Shown: positions 29,387 through 40,277, counted from the first letter of the stretch. The stretch: DNA of 64,000 nt from Kiloniellales bacterium (GCA_030066685.1 JASJBF010000029.1:36794-100793); one strand, 5' to 3'. Notes: generated by a model from the letters alone, not told the origin. Numbers and translations are program-made.

Positions 29387-29602
29387 AGCACGATGACATG
29401 AGGTCGGATCGACCTCTTGTCTGAATCGTGCTCTAGATCAAACTGCGCTCAATTGGACTCAATTGAGCGCAGATAATTTGATCTATTCCATATAGATAGA
29501 GCAGCTTATCTGCGTTCGAATGAACGAAGGCTGCTCTGGTCTTTTGAAAGAAAGCGATATTCAGACATGAAGCTGGACCGGCTTCATGTCATCCCGCTCC
29601 AG
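29384..29602. repeat. Palindromic intergenic repeat, copy B, interrupted
   Basis: The same element as at 21417 and 41878. Its first hairpin (TAGAGCACGAT ... ATCGTGCTCTA, 29384-29435) is followed by the 102-bp double-hairpin insert, then resumes with GAAAGCGATATTCAGACATGAAGC and the second stem to CCGCTCCAG. The leading TAG is the stop of the AmrS-like gene. The interruption shows that the double-hairpin unit moved into an existing repeat. Confidence 0.85.
29436..29537 (-). repeat. 102-bp double-hairpin element, copy 2 (nested)
   Basis: Reverse complement of 26926-27027 with 2 mismatches in 102 bp. It splits palindromic repeat copy B right after GTGCTCTA. In both places the TTTGATC end is followed by TAG, so the true unit may be 105 bp or the target may be CTAG-like. 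No clear target duplication is visible. The two copies lie in inverted orientation and frame the two radical SAM genes. Confidence 0.85.
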
Positions 29603-29642
29603 ATCGATCCTTTCGAGATCTGGAGAGCGAGGCTGAGCCCCG

Positions 29643-30116
29643 TCAGGCGACCTGGCTGAGGTCACCGCCTTTGGATTCCGGTACTGAGCGTGGCTTACGA
29701 CCGCGCCCCGCCTTGGTGCCAAGGCCGTGCCGCTTAGCAAGGGCGGCACGAGCGGCAGCGTACCCCGGTGCGGCCATCGGGTAGTCGCGACGCAAGCTCC
29801 ATCTCGCCCGATAGGAGTCCGGGTCCAGGCCATGGGCCGTCCGGAGATGGCGCGTCAGAGACCTGAAGCGCCGACCGTCTTCCAGACAGACGATGTATTG
29901 CCGCCTGACGGATTGCCGGATCGGTACGGCCGGATCCGGCGCGCGCTCTGTGAGGGTCCTTTCGCGTTGTGATGCCGTCATCAGGGTGTCCCAAACCGAA
30001 GAGATCAGGGACGGCAGTCGCTCCGCCGCGACCCTGTTCTTGCCCACGTAGGCTGCAACGATCACGCTCGTCATCCGGGTCACTTCGCGGTGGCCTTCTT
30101 GTTCTTTGTTCTCCAT
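29643..30116 (-). CDS. MucR/Ros-family zinc-finger regulator
   Basis: A 157-residue DNA-binding protein of the MucR/Ros family. The finger region IVCLEDGRRFRSLTRHLRTAHG shows C-x2-D rather than C-x2-C, a variant common in MucR, followed by LDPDSYRARWSL and a basic tail (GTKAGRGRKPR). The N-terminal part (TSVIVAAYVGKNRVAAERLP) is the family's oligomerisation domain. Such proteins are pleiotropic, often H-NS-like silencers of AT-rich or acquired DNA. The start at 30116 has AAGGA 9 nt upstream; longer frames are noise. It may control island genes. Confidence 0.9.
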   Translation of the reverse strand: MENKEQEGHREVTRMTSVIVAAYVGKNRVAAERLPSLISSVWDTLMTASQRERTLTERAPDPAVPIRQSVRRQYIVCLEDGRRFRSLTRHLRTAHGLDPDSYRARWSLRRDYPMAAPGYAAARAALAKRHGLGTKAGRGRKPRSVPESKGGDLSQVA

Positions 30117-30338
30117 CAGCTTTGTCCTTTCGGTGTAAGATCTTGGCGTTCCTGTTCTGGATGTAGAACCTCTGACACGCGCTGCAATGCCAAGGGCAAG
30201 CGGCATTGAACCCCTCTCTGGCGGGTCAGACCGCGCGGTCCGTCGAGAAAACCTGAAATGATCCGGGGCGCCGGCGCGGCCCATTTGCCCCGGTCGGCCC
30301 TTCAGGAACTGGCGCCAAGTACAGGCACCAGATTCCTG

Positions 30339-32231
<1,893 letters not shown>

Positions 32232-32315
32232 TGCGTCCAGATCCAAGCGGCCGGCAGGCCGGTCACGTTTCCGATCCGCGCGGCACGATCATCCCAGGCG
32301 GCCCCTGCTCGGGCC

Positions 32316-32684
32316 TCAGTGATCGTACCCCTGGGTGATGATATAGGCGAGTACGTTGCCTTGCTCCTCGGGCCAAAGGCGAAATGTGGGCATGGGCAAA
32401 TGCAGCTCGGACATGAAGCGGCGCAGATAGGCGAGGTCCTTGTTCGGGTCCTTGGCGATCTCCCGAAAGCTGGGGGCGCCGCGGTCGGGGATCGTCTCCT
32501 GATCCGCCGAAACCAGGTGGCATTCCGCGCACCATTGCAGCGCCACTCTCTTGCCCTTTTCCGGACTGCCGACGGTCTCGGCGGGCTGGCAGGCGGCAAG
32601 GCTGGCCAAGAGACAGATTAGGGAAACACCCAGTCGCTCTCGCCGAAGATCGATGTCGCTCCGGATAGCCCGACCTTTCCTCAC
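32316..32684 (-). CDS. Small monohaem cytochrome c, probable lipoprotein
   Basis: A 122-residue class I cytochrome c with haem site WCAECH and a likely axial Met in LHLPMPTF. The N terminus holds a hydrophobic stretch ending in LASLAACQ, a lipobox, so it may be anchored in the periplasm by lipid. The start (GTG 32684) is not firm. It is upstream of FtsH on the same strand and diverges from a second small cytochrome c at 32923. Both share a short PM-x-F/Q motif, suggesting a shared electron-transfer role. Confidence 0.82.
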   Translation of the reverse strand: MRKGRAIRSDIDLRRERLGVSLICLLASLAACQPAETVGSPEKGKRVALQWCAECHLVSADQETIPDRGAPSFREIAKDPNKDLAYLRRFMSELHLPMPTFRLWPEEQGNVLAYIITQGYDH

Positions 32685-32922
32685 CTTATTGGTTGCGAAG
32701 TTTACGGCGGCTTCTCCTTCCCCGCGGCTCGCCTGTCGGACGATAGCGTCGTCGGGGTCTAATCCGGGGGCCAGAGTTGATGCAGTCCATTGGCCAGGCC
32801 AAAGCGCCCGTCATTTGACGCCGACGGGGTGTTCACGACCTTGCGCCACATCAAGGAAAACCGAAGCCCTGGCCTGGAGGATGAAGATCCAGGTCGATGG
32901 CCCATCAGAGGGAGCTCCTGCC

Positions 32923-33270
32923 ATGACGATCGCGTCTTCGAGCAAGGTCGTTCCGATCCTCGTCACCGTCTTGGCCCTCGCCTCCTTCCGATTCGCGAGC
33001 GCGGCCGGCGATGCCGACCAAGCGAAGGGAATCATCGCAGAGCACTGCGCCGACTGTCACGCGGTCCCCGGTTATGGCGAAGGCGGCAGTCCGGCCCTCG
33101 AGGCCCCGCCGCTGCAGGTCTTCGCAGACGATCCCACGACCTACAGCGAGGAAAGGCTGCGTACCTCGCTCCGCCAGCCGCACTGGCCGATGAGCCAGTT
33201 CCGGCTCTCCGCGACGGACATCGATAACATCCTCGCCTTCATTGCCGAGCTGAAAGGCGGCGCCAGGTAA
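32923..33270 (+). CDS. Small periplasmic monohaem cytochrome c
   Basis: A 115-residue protein with a Sec signal (VVPILVTVLALASFRFASA, cleavage near residue 27), haem motif CADCH and probable axial Met in PHWPMSQFRL. ATG 32923 has GAGGGAG 8 nt upstream. It diverges from the lipoprotein cytochrome with about 240 bp between. No oxidase or dehydrogenase partner is adjacent, so donor and acceptor are unknown. Confidence 0.88.
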   Translation: MTIASSSKVVPILVTVLALASFRFASAAGDADQAKGIIAEHCADCHAVPGYGEGGSPALEAPPLQVFADDPTTYSEERLRTSLRQPHWPMSQFRLSATDIDNILAFIAELKGGAR

Positions 33271-33296
33271 CCGCACCGGCCTGCTTGAAGGCCTTC

Positions 33297-35006
33297 TCAG
33301 GCCTCGCGCAGCGCCCGCTTCAGGATCTTGCCGATCGCGGACTTCGGCAGCGAATCGCGAAAGGCAAAGGCCTTTGGACGCTCGATCGCCGAGAGCTGAT
33401 CCTGGAGGAAGGCTTCGAGCTCCTCGACCGTCACCTTGCGCCCGGCCTCAGGTACGACGAACGCCTTCACGATTTCGCCCCAATAGTCGTCCGGCATCCC
33501 GACTACCGATGCCTCTGCCACATCGGGATGCCGGCAGATCGCCGCTTCGATCGCGGATGGATAGAGCGTGTAGCCACCGCTGATGATCACGTCCTTCAAG
33601 CGATCGACGATGAAAAGATAACCCTCCTCGTCCAGATAGCCGAGATCGCCGCTGGACAGGCGGCCGTCGACCAAAGCAGCCCGTGTCAACGTCGGCTGCT
33701 GCCAGTAGCCGGCCATGATCTGCGGACCACGCAGGCAGATCTCGCCGGTCTCCCCGGGTGGCAGGACGCTCCTGGCTTCATCGAGGGACAGGATCTCGAT
33801 CACCGTCCCGGGCAGCGGCAGCCCGACAGAACCCACTTTGTCCCGGCTCTCCAGAGGGTTGCCGCAGGCGACCACGGGCCCCGATTCGGAGAGGCCATAG
33901 CCTTCGGTGACGGGCACGCCGGTCACGTCCTCGAAACGCCTTCGGAGGTCGAGCGGCAGGGAATCGCCGCCAGAGATGCAGACCTTCACCGTCGAGAAAT
34001 CGGTCGTTGCCGCCTGGGGCGCCTCGAGCAGGGCACGAAGCATGGTGGGCACGGCACTCATGAAGGTCGGACGCAGCCTGTGTATCGTCTTCAGGACCTG
34101 CTTCGGCTCGAAGCGCGGCAGGATGATCAACTCGGCGCCCAGAGAAAGGCCGAAGTTCATCAATCCGGAAAGTCCGAAAGCGTGAAAGAATGGCAAGACG
34201 GCGAGAATCCGGTCGCGCCCTGGCGAAGCCTTGGTGAACCAGGCCCGGCATTGCAGCGCATTTGCCAGGAGATTTCTGTGAGTCAGGGCGACGCCCTTGG
34301 GGCGGCCGGTCGTGCCGGCGGTGTACAGCAGGACCGCCGCATCTCGGCCGGGATCGATCATCGCCGCGGCACGGTCGCCGCGCTCGACCAAGAGGTCCTC
34401 GAAGGTCAGGTGCCGGTCGTCCTTCGGCACGGCGAGGCGCTGCCGCATCTTCGTCAGGCGAAACATCAGACCCTTGAAAGCGGGCAATGCCCGATGGAGG
34501 CGGCAGACCACGATCTTGCGCAGCGATTCCAGCCCCAGTGATGGCTCGACCTTGGCGTAGAGTGCCTTCAGGTCGAGCGTGACCAGGACCTCGCAGCCGG
34601 AATCGACCACCTGTTGGCGCACCTCTTCGGCCGCCAACAACGGGTTGAAGGTAACCACGACGCCCCCGGCCTTGATCACGCCGAAGAAGCAGATCACGAA
34701 GTAAGGGCAATTGGGCAGGAAAAGACCGACCCGCGTGCCCTTGGTGACGCCAAGAGCGCGGAATCCTTCGGCTGCGCGATCGACCGAGGCGGCCAGCTCC
34801 GCGTAAGTGAGCCCCTTGCCCAGGAACTCCAGAGCGGGCCGGTTGGGATGGTCGCGGCGGGCATCGTCCAGCACGGCCCAAAGCGGCCGATCCGGAATGT
34901 CGATCCGCCAGCCCACCCCAGGCGGGTAGGAAGCCTCCCAAGGATAAGGCTCGCGCTGCGCTGATCGCTGGACTTTAGGCAAGCCGGCGTCATTCAAGCG
35001 AGTCAT
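33297..35006 (-). CDS. Long-chain acyl-CoA synthetase family (AMP-forming)
   Basis: A 569-residue ANL-superfamily ligase that forms acyl-adenylates and then acyl-CoA. The ATP loop is LLYTAGTTGRPKGVAL; later motifs are EGYGLSESGPV, the hinge region SGDLGYLDEEGYLFIVDR, and the C-terminal catalytic lysine in LPKSAIGKILKR. Substrate chain length cannot be read from sequence; the overall look is of FadD-type enzymes. It ends 26 bp from the convergent cytochrome c gene. Confidence 0.92.
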   Translation of the reverse strand: MTRLNDAGLPKVQRSAQREPYPWEASYPPGVGWRIDIPDRPLWAVLDDARRDHPNRPALEFLGKGLTYAELAASVDRAAEGFRALGVTKGTRVGLFLPNCPYFVICFFGVIKAGGVVVTFNPLLAAEEVRQQVVDSGCEVLVTLDLKALYAKVEPSLGLESLRKIVVCRLHRALPAFKGLMFRLTKMRQRLAVPKDDRHLTFEDLLVERGDRAAAMIDPGRDAAVLLYTAGTTGRPKGVALTHRNLLANALQCRAWFTKASPGRDRILAVLPFFHAFGLSGLMNFGLSLGAELIILPRFEPKQVLKTIHRLRPTFMSAVPTMLRALLEAPQAATTDFSTVKVCISGGDSLPLDLRRRFEDVTGVPVTEGYGLSESGPVVACGNPLESRDKVGSVGLPLPGTVIEILSLDEARSVLPPGETGEICLRGPQIMAGYWQQPTLTRAALVDGRLSSGDLGYLDEEGYLFIVDRLKDVIISGGYTLYPSAIEAAICRHPDVAEASVVGMPDDYWGEIVKAFVVPEAGRKVTVEELEAFLQDQLSAIERPKAFAFRDSLPKSAIGKILKRALREA

Positions 35007-35087
35007 CTCGCCCAGACTCTCCCTTCGAACCGATTCCCCTCTTGGTCATGACGAATGGCCGGCGGGCCCACCCAGAAGCATCGACCC

Positions 35088-35294
35088 TTACGAGCCCTCC
35101 AGCAGGAAGGAAATCTTCGCGTTGATCCGGTATTCGCTGATCCGTCCGTCCTCGACGACCGCTTCCATGTTCTTGATATAGATCGAGCGAATGCCCCTCA
35201 CGGTCTCTCTCGCTTGAAGGAGCGCATTGTTGGCCGCGTCCTCCCAGCTCTTCTCCGACTGGGCCAGCACCTCGATCACCTTGAGCATCGTCAT
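35088..35294 (-). CDS. Dodecin (flavin-storage protein)
   Basis: A 68-residue dodecin: KVIEVLAQSEKSWEDAANNA, then RGIRSIYIKNMEAVVEDG and EYRINAKISF. Dodecins form hollow dodecamers that bind flavins or CoA through a stacking Trp (SEKSWED) and buffer free, photoreactive flavin. GGAGG lies 6 nt before ATG 35294. The upstream side carries an FNR-type box shared with the divergent lipoprotein gene. Confidence 0.95.
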   Translation of the reverse strand: MTMLKVIEVLAQSEKSWEDAANNALLQARETVRGIRSIYIKNMEAVVEDGRISEYRINAKISFLLEGS

Positions 35295-35445
35295 AGCTAC
35301 CTCCGTAGTCTTGGTAGGCCTGCATATCCTTCACACTGTCCGGTCCCAACTTCGCCGCCATGACCTGCGTCAAGAAATCGACCGACACCTACCGCATCCG
35401 GAATCGATCGGCAGGAAGAGGTCCAGGGGTGGACGTGTCCGGCGC

Positions 35446-35459
35446 TTGATCTGAGTCAT
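35446..35459. promoter_or_regulatory. FNR/FixK-type box between dodecin and lipoprotein genes
   Basis: TTGATCTGAGTCAT keeps the TTGAT and GTCA parts, with one deviation at the last base. It lies 64 nt upstream of the lipoprotein ATG and about 150 nt upstream of dodecin. A weak CTCTAG hexamer is about 31 bp away on the lipoprotein side. Confidence 0.55.
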
Positions 35460-35522
35460 GGCAGGCGACCTGCGCAATACCTCTAGTGGGCCTCGAGGCT
35501 CTTCGAGGTGAGGAAAGGTGGA

Positions 35523-35999
35523 ATGAGCAGGAAGTGGATAACCACCGCCGCATTGATCGTCATGATGACGGCGGGCTGTGCCGAGAGCGGATATGGCCCC
35601 AAGCAAAGGGTCGGCGGCCTCACCGGGGCGGCGCTCGGCGGTCTGCTCGGCGCCCAGTTCGGCAGCGGCGCAGGGCAGTTGGCTGCGACCGGCGCCGGTG
35701 TTCTGATCGGCGGCCTCATCGGAAGTGAAATCGGCCGATCCATGGACGAGGTCGATCGCATCAAGGCCAACGAAGCGGTCAATCGTGCGCACGGCGCCCC
35801 GATCGGAGAGACCATCACTTGGAACAACCCGCGATCGGGCAACTCGGGGGCCGTGACCCCGCTCCGCGACGGCACGTCGACCTCTGGCCAGTATTGCCGG
35901 GAGTTCCAGCAAAGCATCACGGTCGCCGGCGAAACGGAACAGGGCTATGGCATCGCCTGCCGGCAGCCCGACGGCACTTGGCGGATCCTGCAGCAGTAA
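35523..35999 (+). CDS. Glycine-zipper outer-membrane lipoprotein (17-kDa surface antigen type)
   Basis: A 158-residue lipoprotein. The signal ends in the lipobox MMTAGC. Then a long glycine zipper (GGLTGAALGGLLGAQFG, later GAGVLIGGLIGSEIGRSMD) and a C-terminal domain with YCREFQQSITV and QGYGIACRQPDGTW, as in the rickettsial 17-kDa antigen and related surface proteins. It probably sits in the outer membrane and adds envelope stability under stress. ATG 35523 with AGGAAAGG upstream is preferred. Confidence 0.9.
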   Translation: MSRKWITTAALIVMMTAGCAESGYGPKQRVGGLTGAALGGLLGAQFGSGAGQLAATGAGVLIGGLIGSEIGRSMDEVDRIKANEAVNRAHGAPIGETITWNNPRSGNSGAVTPLRDGTSTSGQYCREFQQSITVAGETEQGYGIACRQPDGTWRILQQ

Positions 36000-36159
36000 C
36001 AGAACCCTAGCCGGATAGGGGCGTCTGCGTCCTTCCTGGCCAATCATGACCGCAGTAATGAAGCAGCGAAGAGAGCGACTGCACGAGACGAGCCGATGAC
36101 GAAAATCGCATTCGCGGTGGCTCGGCTTGTTCCTGCCCACGCAATCATGGAGACGAGCC

Positions 36160-37788
36160 ATGAGCATGAGAGCCGAGGCGCCGAGACCGTCGGCGCAGAG
36201 AGCGCTTCAGCCCGACGATTCTAAGAGGCGCGCTTCGATAGACCCCGGACAGATCGATGCGATCTTGCTGGATCTGGACGGTGTCGTGACCGAGACCGCG
36301 AAGACCCACGCACAGGCCTGGAAGGCCACCTTCGACGAGTACCTCGGGGAACGCGCGGCACGAGTTGGCGGCACTTACGAGCCCTTCGACTTGGTGCAGG
36401 ACTACCAGCGCTATGTCGACGGCAAGCCGCGTTACGACGGCGTTGCGAGCTTCCTGCGGTCGCGGAACATCTACCTGCCGCCTGGGGAAGACAGCGACCC
36501 GCCGGACAGGGAGACGGTCCGCGGCCTGGGGAACAGGAAGAACCAGTTCTTCCTCAAAGCGATCAGGCACAGTGGCGTCGAAGTCTATGGAAGCTCAATC
36601 GACTTCATAAAGCGCGCCAAGTCGCACCGCCTGAGGGTCGCGGTCGTCTCGTCCAGTCGCAACTGCCGCGAGGTCCTGGAGGCCACCGGCATCGGCGATC
36701 TCTTCGACGCGCAGGTGGACGGGGTGGTCGCAAAGGAGTGGATGCTCGCAGGCAAGCCGGCGCCAGACACTTTCCTGGAAGCCGCGCGGCGTTTGGGGGT
36801 AGAACCGAGCAGGGCCGCCGTCGTCGAGGACGCGATATCCGGGGTTCAGGCCGGCAAGGCCGGTAACTTCGAGCTGGTGGTCGGCGTCAGCCGCAACGGC
36901 CAGCCAGAGCTTCTGCGAGAAGGCGGCGCCGATGTCGTGGTGTCCGACCTGAGCGAGCTGAGTCTCAAGAAAGGCGAACACGGAATGAGCGCCCTTGCCC
37001 CGCCGGCCTTTGAGAATCTGGACGCACTCTGGGCCCGGATCGGACAGCGACGTGTCGCGGTCTTTCTCGACTATGACGGAACGCTCACGCCGATCGTCGA
37101 GCGTCCCGACCTGGCGGTCCTGTCAGATGACATGCGCACGACGCTCGCGGCCCTTGCCGAGCGCTGTCCCGTTCTCGTGATCAGCGGCCGAGAGCGCGGC
37201 GACGTGGAGCGGCTCGTCGGCCTGAAGGGGATCATTTATGCCGGCTCCCACGGCTTCGATATCGTCGGGCCCGCAGGCGCGGAGCTTCCTCATGAGAAGA
37301 TCGCCGGCTACGCGCCGATCATAGCGCAGGCGGCCGGCGAGCTTGATCGTCAGCTTGCTTCGATCGCGGGCGTCATCGTCGAGGACAAGACCTATGCCTT
37401 AGCCGTGCATTTCCGAATGGTGAGCCCCAAGGACGTGGGCCGCGTCGAGCGTATCGTAGATTCCGTTGCCGCACAGCATCCCGCGCTGCGCAAGACGGGT
37501 GGCAAGAAGGTCTTCGAGCTCCGGCCCAACTTGGATTGGGACAAGGGAAAGGCGGTTCTCTGGCTGCTCGGCGCGCTGGATCTCAACGACACGGATGTGG
37601 TGCCGCTCTACATTGGGGACGACATCACGGACAGCGACGCCTTCGATGCGCTTCATGGCAAGGGACTCTCGTTCCTCGTCGCCGAACGACCGCAAGCCAC
37701 GAACGCAGACTACCGGCTATCGGATACGGCCGAGGTGCAACGCTTTCTGAAGGAACTGACGGCCGTCATCGAGGAGAGAGAGGCATGA
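36160..37788 (+). CDS. Fusion of beta-phosphoglucomutase-like HAD and trehalose-6-phosphate phosphatase
   Basis: A 542-residue protein with two HAD hydrolases in series. The first (about 25-275) has AILLDLDGVVTETAKTHAQ, VVSSSRNC, KPAPDTFLEAARRLG and VVEDAISGVQAGKAG, the pattern of beta-phosphoglucomutases. The second (about 295-540) has VFLDYDGTLTPIVERPD, VISGRERGDVERLVG and YIGDDITDSDAF, the pattern of OtsB trehalose-6-phosphatase. The next gene, a GH65 enzyme, overlaps by 4 nt (ATGA). Together they could interconvert trehalose-6-P, trehalose, beta-glucose-1-P and glucose-6-P. ATG 36160 has GGAGACGAG upstream. Confidence 0.9.
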   Translation: MSMRAEAPRPSAQRALQPDDSKRRASIDPGQIDAILLDLDGVVTETAKTHAQAWKATFDEYLGERAARVGGTYEPFDLVQDYQRYVDGKPRYDGVASFLRSRNIYLPPGEDSDPPDRETVRGLGNRKNQFFLKAIRHSGVEVYGSSIDFIKRAKSHRLRVAVVSSSRNCREVLEATGIGDLFDAQVDGVVAKEWMLAGKPAPDTFLEAARRLGVEPSRAAVVEDAISGVQAGKAGNFELVVGVSRNGQPELLREGGADVVVSDLSELSLKKGEHGMSALAPPAFENLDALWARIGQRRVAVFLDYDGTLTPIVERPDLAVLSDDMRTTLAALAERCPVLVISGRERGDVERLVGLKGIIYAGSHGFDIVGPAGAELPHEKIAGYAPIIAQAAGELDRQLASIAGVIVEDKTYALAVHFRMVSPKDVGRVERIVDSVAAQHPALRKTGGKKVFELRPNLDWDKGKAVLWLLGALDLNDTDVVPLYIGDDITDSDAFDALHGKGLSFLVAERPQATNADYRLSDTAEVQRFLKELTAVIEEREA

Positions 37789-40277
37789 GCGAATGGTGTC
37801 TGCGCTATGAGGGCTATGACCCGCAGAGCGAAGGTTTGCGGGAAACGCTTTGCGTATTAGGCAACGGCTACTTCGCCACGCGTGGCACCGCGCCGAACGC
37901 GGTGGCCGACGACGTTCACTATCCCGGGACCTATCTGGCCGGCGGCTACAACCGGCTGACCAGCGAGATCGCCGGCCGCGAGATCGAGAACGAAGACCTG
38001 GTCAACATCCCCAACTGGCTGCCTCTCGTGATCCGCATCGATGACGGGCCATGGCTGCGTCCGGGCGAGGTCGAACACTTCGACTACGAGCAGGAGCTCG
38101 ACCTGCGGCAGGGCCTGCTCTCGCGCTCTTTCCGCCTACGCGATCCGCAAGGTCGGACGACGCTCTGGCGGGAACGTCGCTTTGTTTCCATGGCAGAGCC
38201 CCACCTGGCCGCTATCGAGCTGCGCCTCACCCCGGAGAACTGGTCGGGGCGGATGACCCTTCGCTCGGCGATCGACGGCGGCGTCCTCAATGATGGCGTT
38301 GCGCGCTACCGCGAACTGAACCGCCGGCATCTCGAGACCCTTGAAACCGCGCAGACCAGCGATGACACGATCTTGCTCCGCAGCCGCATGGTCCAATGCC
38401 GCCGCGAGATCGTCGAAGCCGCGCGCACGCGGCTTCAGCAGGACGGGAAGCCCCTGGCTGGCGAGCGCCACTTGGACCGGCTGCCCGATTTCATCGCCCA
38501 GGACATCGCCTTTGACGCCGAAGAAGGACGGGAGATCGCGGTCGAGAAAGTGGTCGCGCTCTACACCTCTCAGGACGAGGCGATCTCGGAACCGGGACTG
38601 GCCGCGATCGACCAGCTCGACCATGCCGACTCCTTCGACAGGCTTATGGAAGCGCACCGACGCGCCTGGGCCCATCTCTGGGAAGAATGCGGGATCGAGA
38701 TCGAGACCACGGCGAATCACCACGTGGGCCTGAAGCTCCGTCTGCATATCTTTCACCTTCTGCAGACCATCTCGATACACTCCGTCGACCTCGACGTCGG
38801 AATGCCGCCGCGCGGCTGGCACGGCGAGGCCTACCGCGGCCATATCATGTGGGACGAGTTGTTCATCTTCCCCTACCTCAACCTGCGCAAGCCGGTCCTC
38901 ACGCGGTCCCTGCTGCGCTACCGCTACCGGCGGCTCGGGGCGGCGCGCCGGGCCGCGCGAGAGGCCGGATTCCGTGGCGCGATGTTTCCCTGGCAAAGCG
39001 GCAGCGACGGTCGCGAAGAGAGCCAGCGCCTGCACCTCAATCCGATGTCGGGGCGCTGGATCTCCGACGATTCGCAGCGCCAGCGCCATGTCAACGTCGC
39101 CATCGCGTTCAACGTCTGGCAGTACTACGAGGTGACGGAGGATCGCGAGTTCCTCTACGACTTCGGCGCCGAGCTGATGCTGGAAATCGCCCGTTTCTGG
39201 GCAAGTATCGCCAGCTACGACGAGTCCAGCGGACGCTATGCGATCCGCGGGGTCATGGGGCCGGACGAGTTCCATACCGCCTACCCGGGAAAGGACCCCA
39301 CGACGGAAGGCGGCCTGGACAACAACGCCTATACCAACGTCATGGTGGCCTGGACGCTGAGCCGCGCCCTCGATGCCCTCGACCTGCTGCCCGAAAACCG
39401 GCGCCGGGAACTCTGCGACCAGCTCGAGCTGAGCGCGGAGGAACTCGACGACTGGGACGATATCAGCCGCAACCTGACCGTTCCCCTCCATGACGGCGTC
39501 ATCAGCCAGTTCGAAGGCTACGAGAAGCTGAAGGATTTCGACTGGGACGGCTACCGGAAGAAGTATGGTGACATCCAGCGACTGGATCGCATCCTGGAGG
39601 GCGAAGGCACCGATTCCAACCTCTACAAGGTCTCGAAACAGGCCGACGTCCTCATGCTCTTCTTCCTCTTCTCCACCGAGCAGCTCACGGAGATCTTCGA
39701 ACGCCTTGGCTACGATTTCGATCCCGACACTATTCTCAAGACGATCCGATACTACGTGCAGCGCACCTCTCATGGCTCGACCCTCAGCTGGGTCACCCAC
39801 GCCTGGGTCCTGGCACGTGCCGATCGACCGCGCTCCTGGGAGCTCTGGTCCCAGGCGCTGGACAGCGACATTGCCGACATACAGGACGGCACGACCAAGG
39901 AAGGGGTTCACCTCGGCGCCATGGCCGGCACGGTCGATCTGGTCCAGCGCTGCTACACTGGCATCGAACCGCGCGCCAACGTGCTGACCTTTAATCCGCG
40001 GCTTCCGGATGAACTGACCTGCCTCACGACGACCGTCCGATACCGCGGACAAACGCTCGATCTCAAGGTAAATCACGAGAAGCTTTGCGTCTCCAGCCGG
40101 CCCTTCACGGCATATCCGATCACCATCGCCTATCGCGGCCACGTGCGCGAGATCAGCCCGGGGCAGCGCTACGAGTTTCGGCTCGTGCACCAGAAGGAGC
40201 GCGGCGGCGCCAGTCTGCAGCAACGGCAAAATGCAGCCCCTTCCGCATCGCCGAAGCCGCAGGAGCCGGCGGCATAG
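37785..40277 (+). CDS. Glycoside hydrolase family 65 protein (trehalose/maltose phosphorylase type)
   Basis: An 830-residue GH65 enzyme. It has an N-terminal beta-sandwich (LCVLGNGYFATRGTAPN), an (alpha/alpha)6 barrel with the general acid Glu in GVMGPDEFHTAYPG (about residue 494), the phosphate-binding loop SHGSTLSWVTHAW, and a small C-terminal sheet. The family phosphorolyses alpha-glucosides to beta-glucose-1-phosphate. Coupling with the upstream fused phosphoglucomutase/OtsB points to trehalose or trehalose-phosphate as substrate. No trehalose-phosphate synthase (OtsA) is in the window. Confidence 0.93.
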   Translation: MSEWCLRYEGYDPQSEGLRETLCVLGNGYFATRGTAPNAVADDVHYPGTYLAGGYNRLTSEIAGREIENEDLVNIPNWLPLVIRIDDGPWLRPGEVEHFDYEQELDLRQGLLSRSFRLRDPQGRTTLWRERRFVSMAEPHLAAIELRLTPENWSGRMTLRSAIDGGVLNDGVARYRELNRRHLETLETAQTSDDTILLRSRMVQCRREIVEAARTRLQQDGKPLAGERHLDRLPDFIAQDIAFDAEEGREIAVEKVVALYTSQDEAISEPGLAAIDQLDHADSFDRLMEAHRRAWAHLWEECGIEIETTANHHVGLKLRLHIFHLLQTISIHSVDLDVGMPPRGWHGEAYRGHIMWDELFIFPYLNLRKPVLTRSLLRYRYRRLGAARRAAREAGFRGAMFPWQSGSDGREESQRLHLNPMSGRWISDDSQRQRHVNVAIAFNVWQYYEVTEDREFLYDFGAELMLEIARFWASIASYDESSGRYAIRGVMGPDEFHTAYPGKDPTTEGGLDNNAYTNVMVAWTLSRALDALDLLPENRRRELCDQLELSAEELDDWDDISRNLTVPLHDGVISQFEGYEKLKDFDWDGYRKKYGDIQRLDRILEGEGTDSNLYKVSKQADVLMLFFLFSTEQLTEIFERLGYDFDPDTILKTIRYYVQRTSHGSTLSWVTHAWVLARADRPRSWELWSQALDSDIADIQDGTTKEGVHLGAMAGTVDLVQRCYTGIEPRANVLTFNPRLPDELTCLTTTVRYRGQTLDLKVNHEKLCVSSRPFTAYPITIAYRGHVREISPGQRYEFRLVHQKERGGASLQQRQNAAPSASPKPQEPAA

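Noticed and set aside
32700..32860. A further FNR-type box between the two cytochrome genes (TTGATGCAGTCCAT, and TTGACGCCGACGGG)
   Set aside because: The right half-sites do not match. Both are too weak to count beside the other eight.
36145..36570. Minus-strand frame opposite the sugar-phosphatase fusion
   Set aside because: It lies fully inside the fused HAD gene, has no ribosome site and no domain; it is a GC-driven shadow frame.
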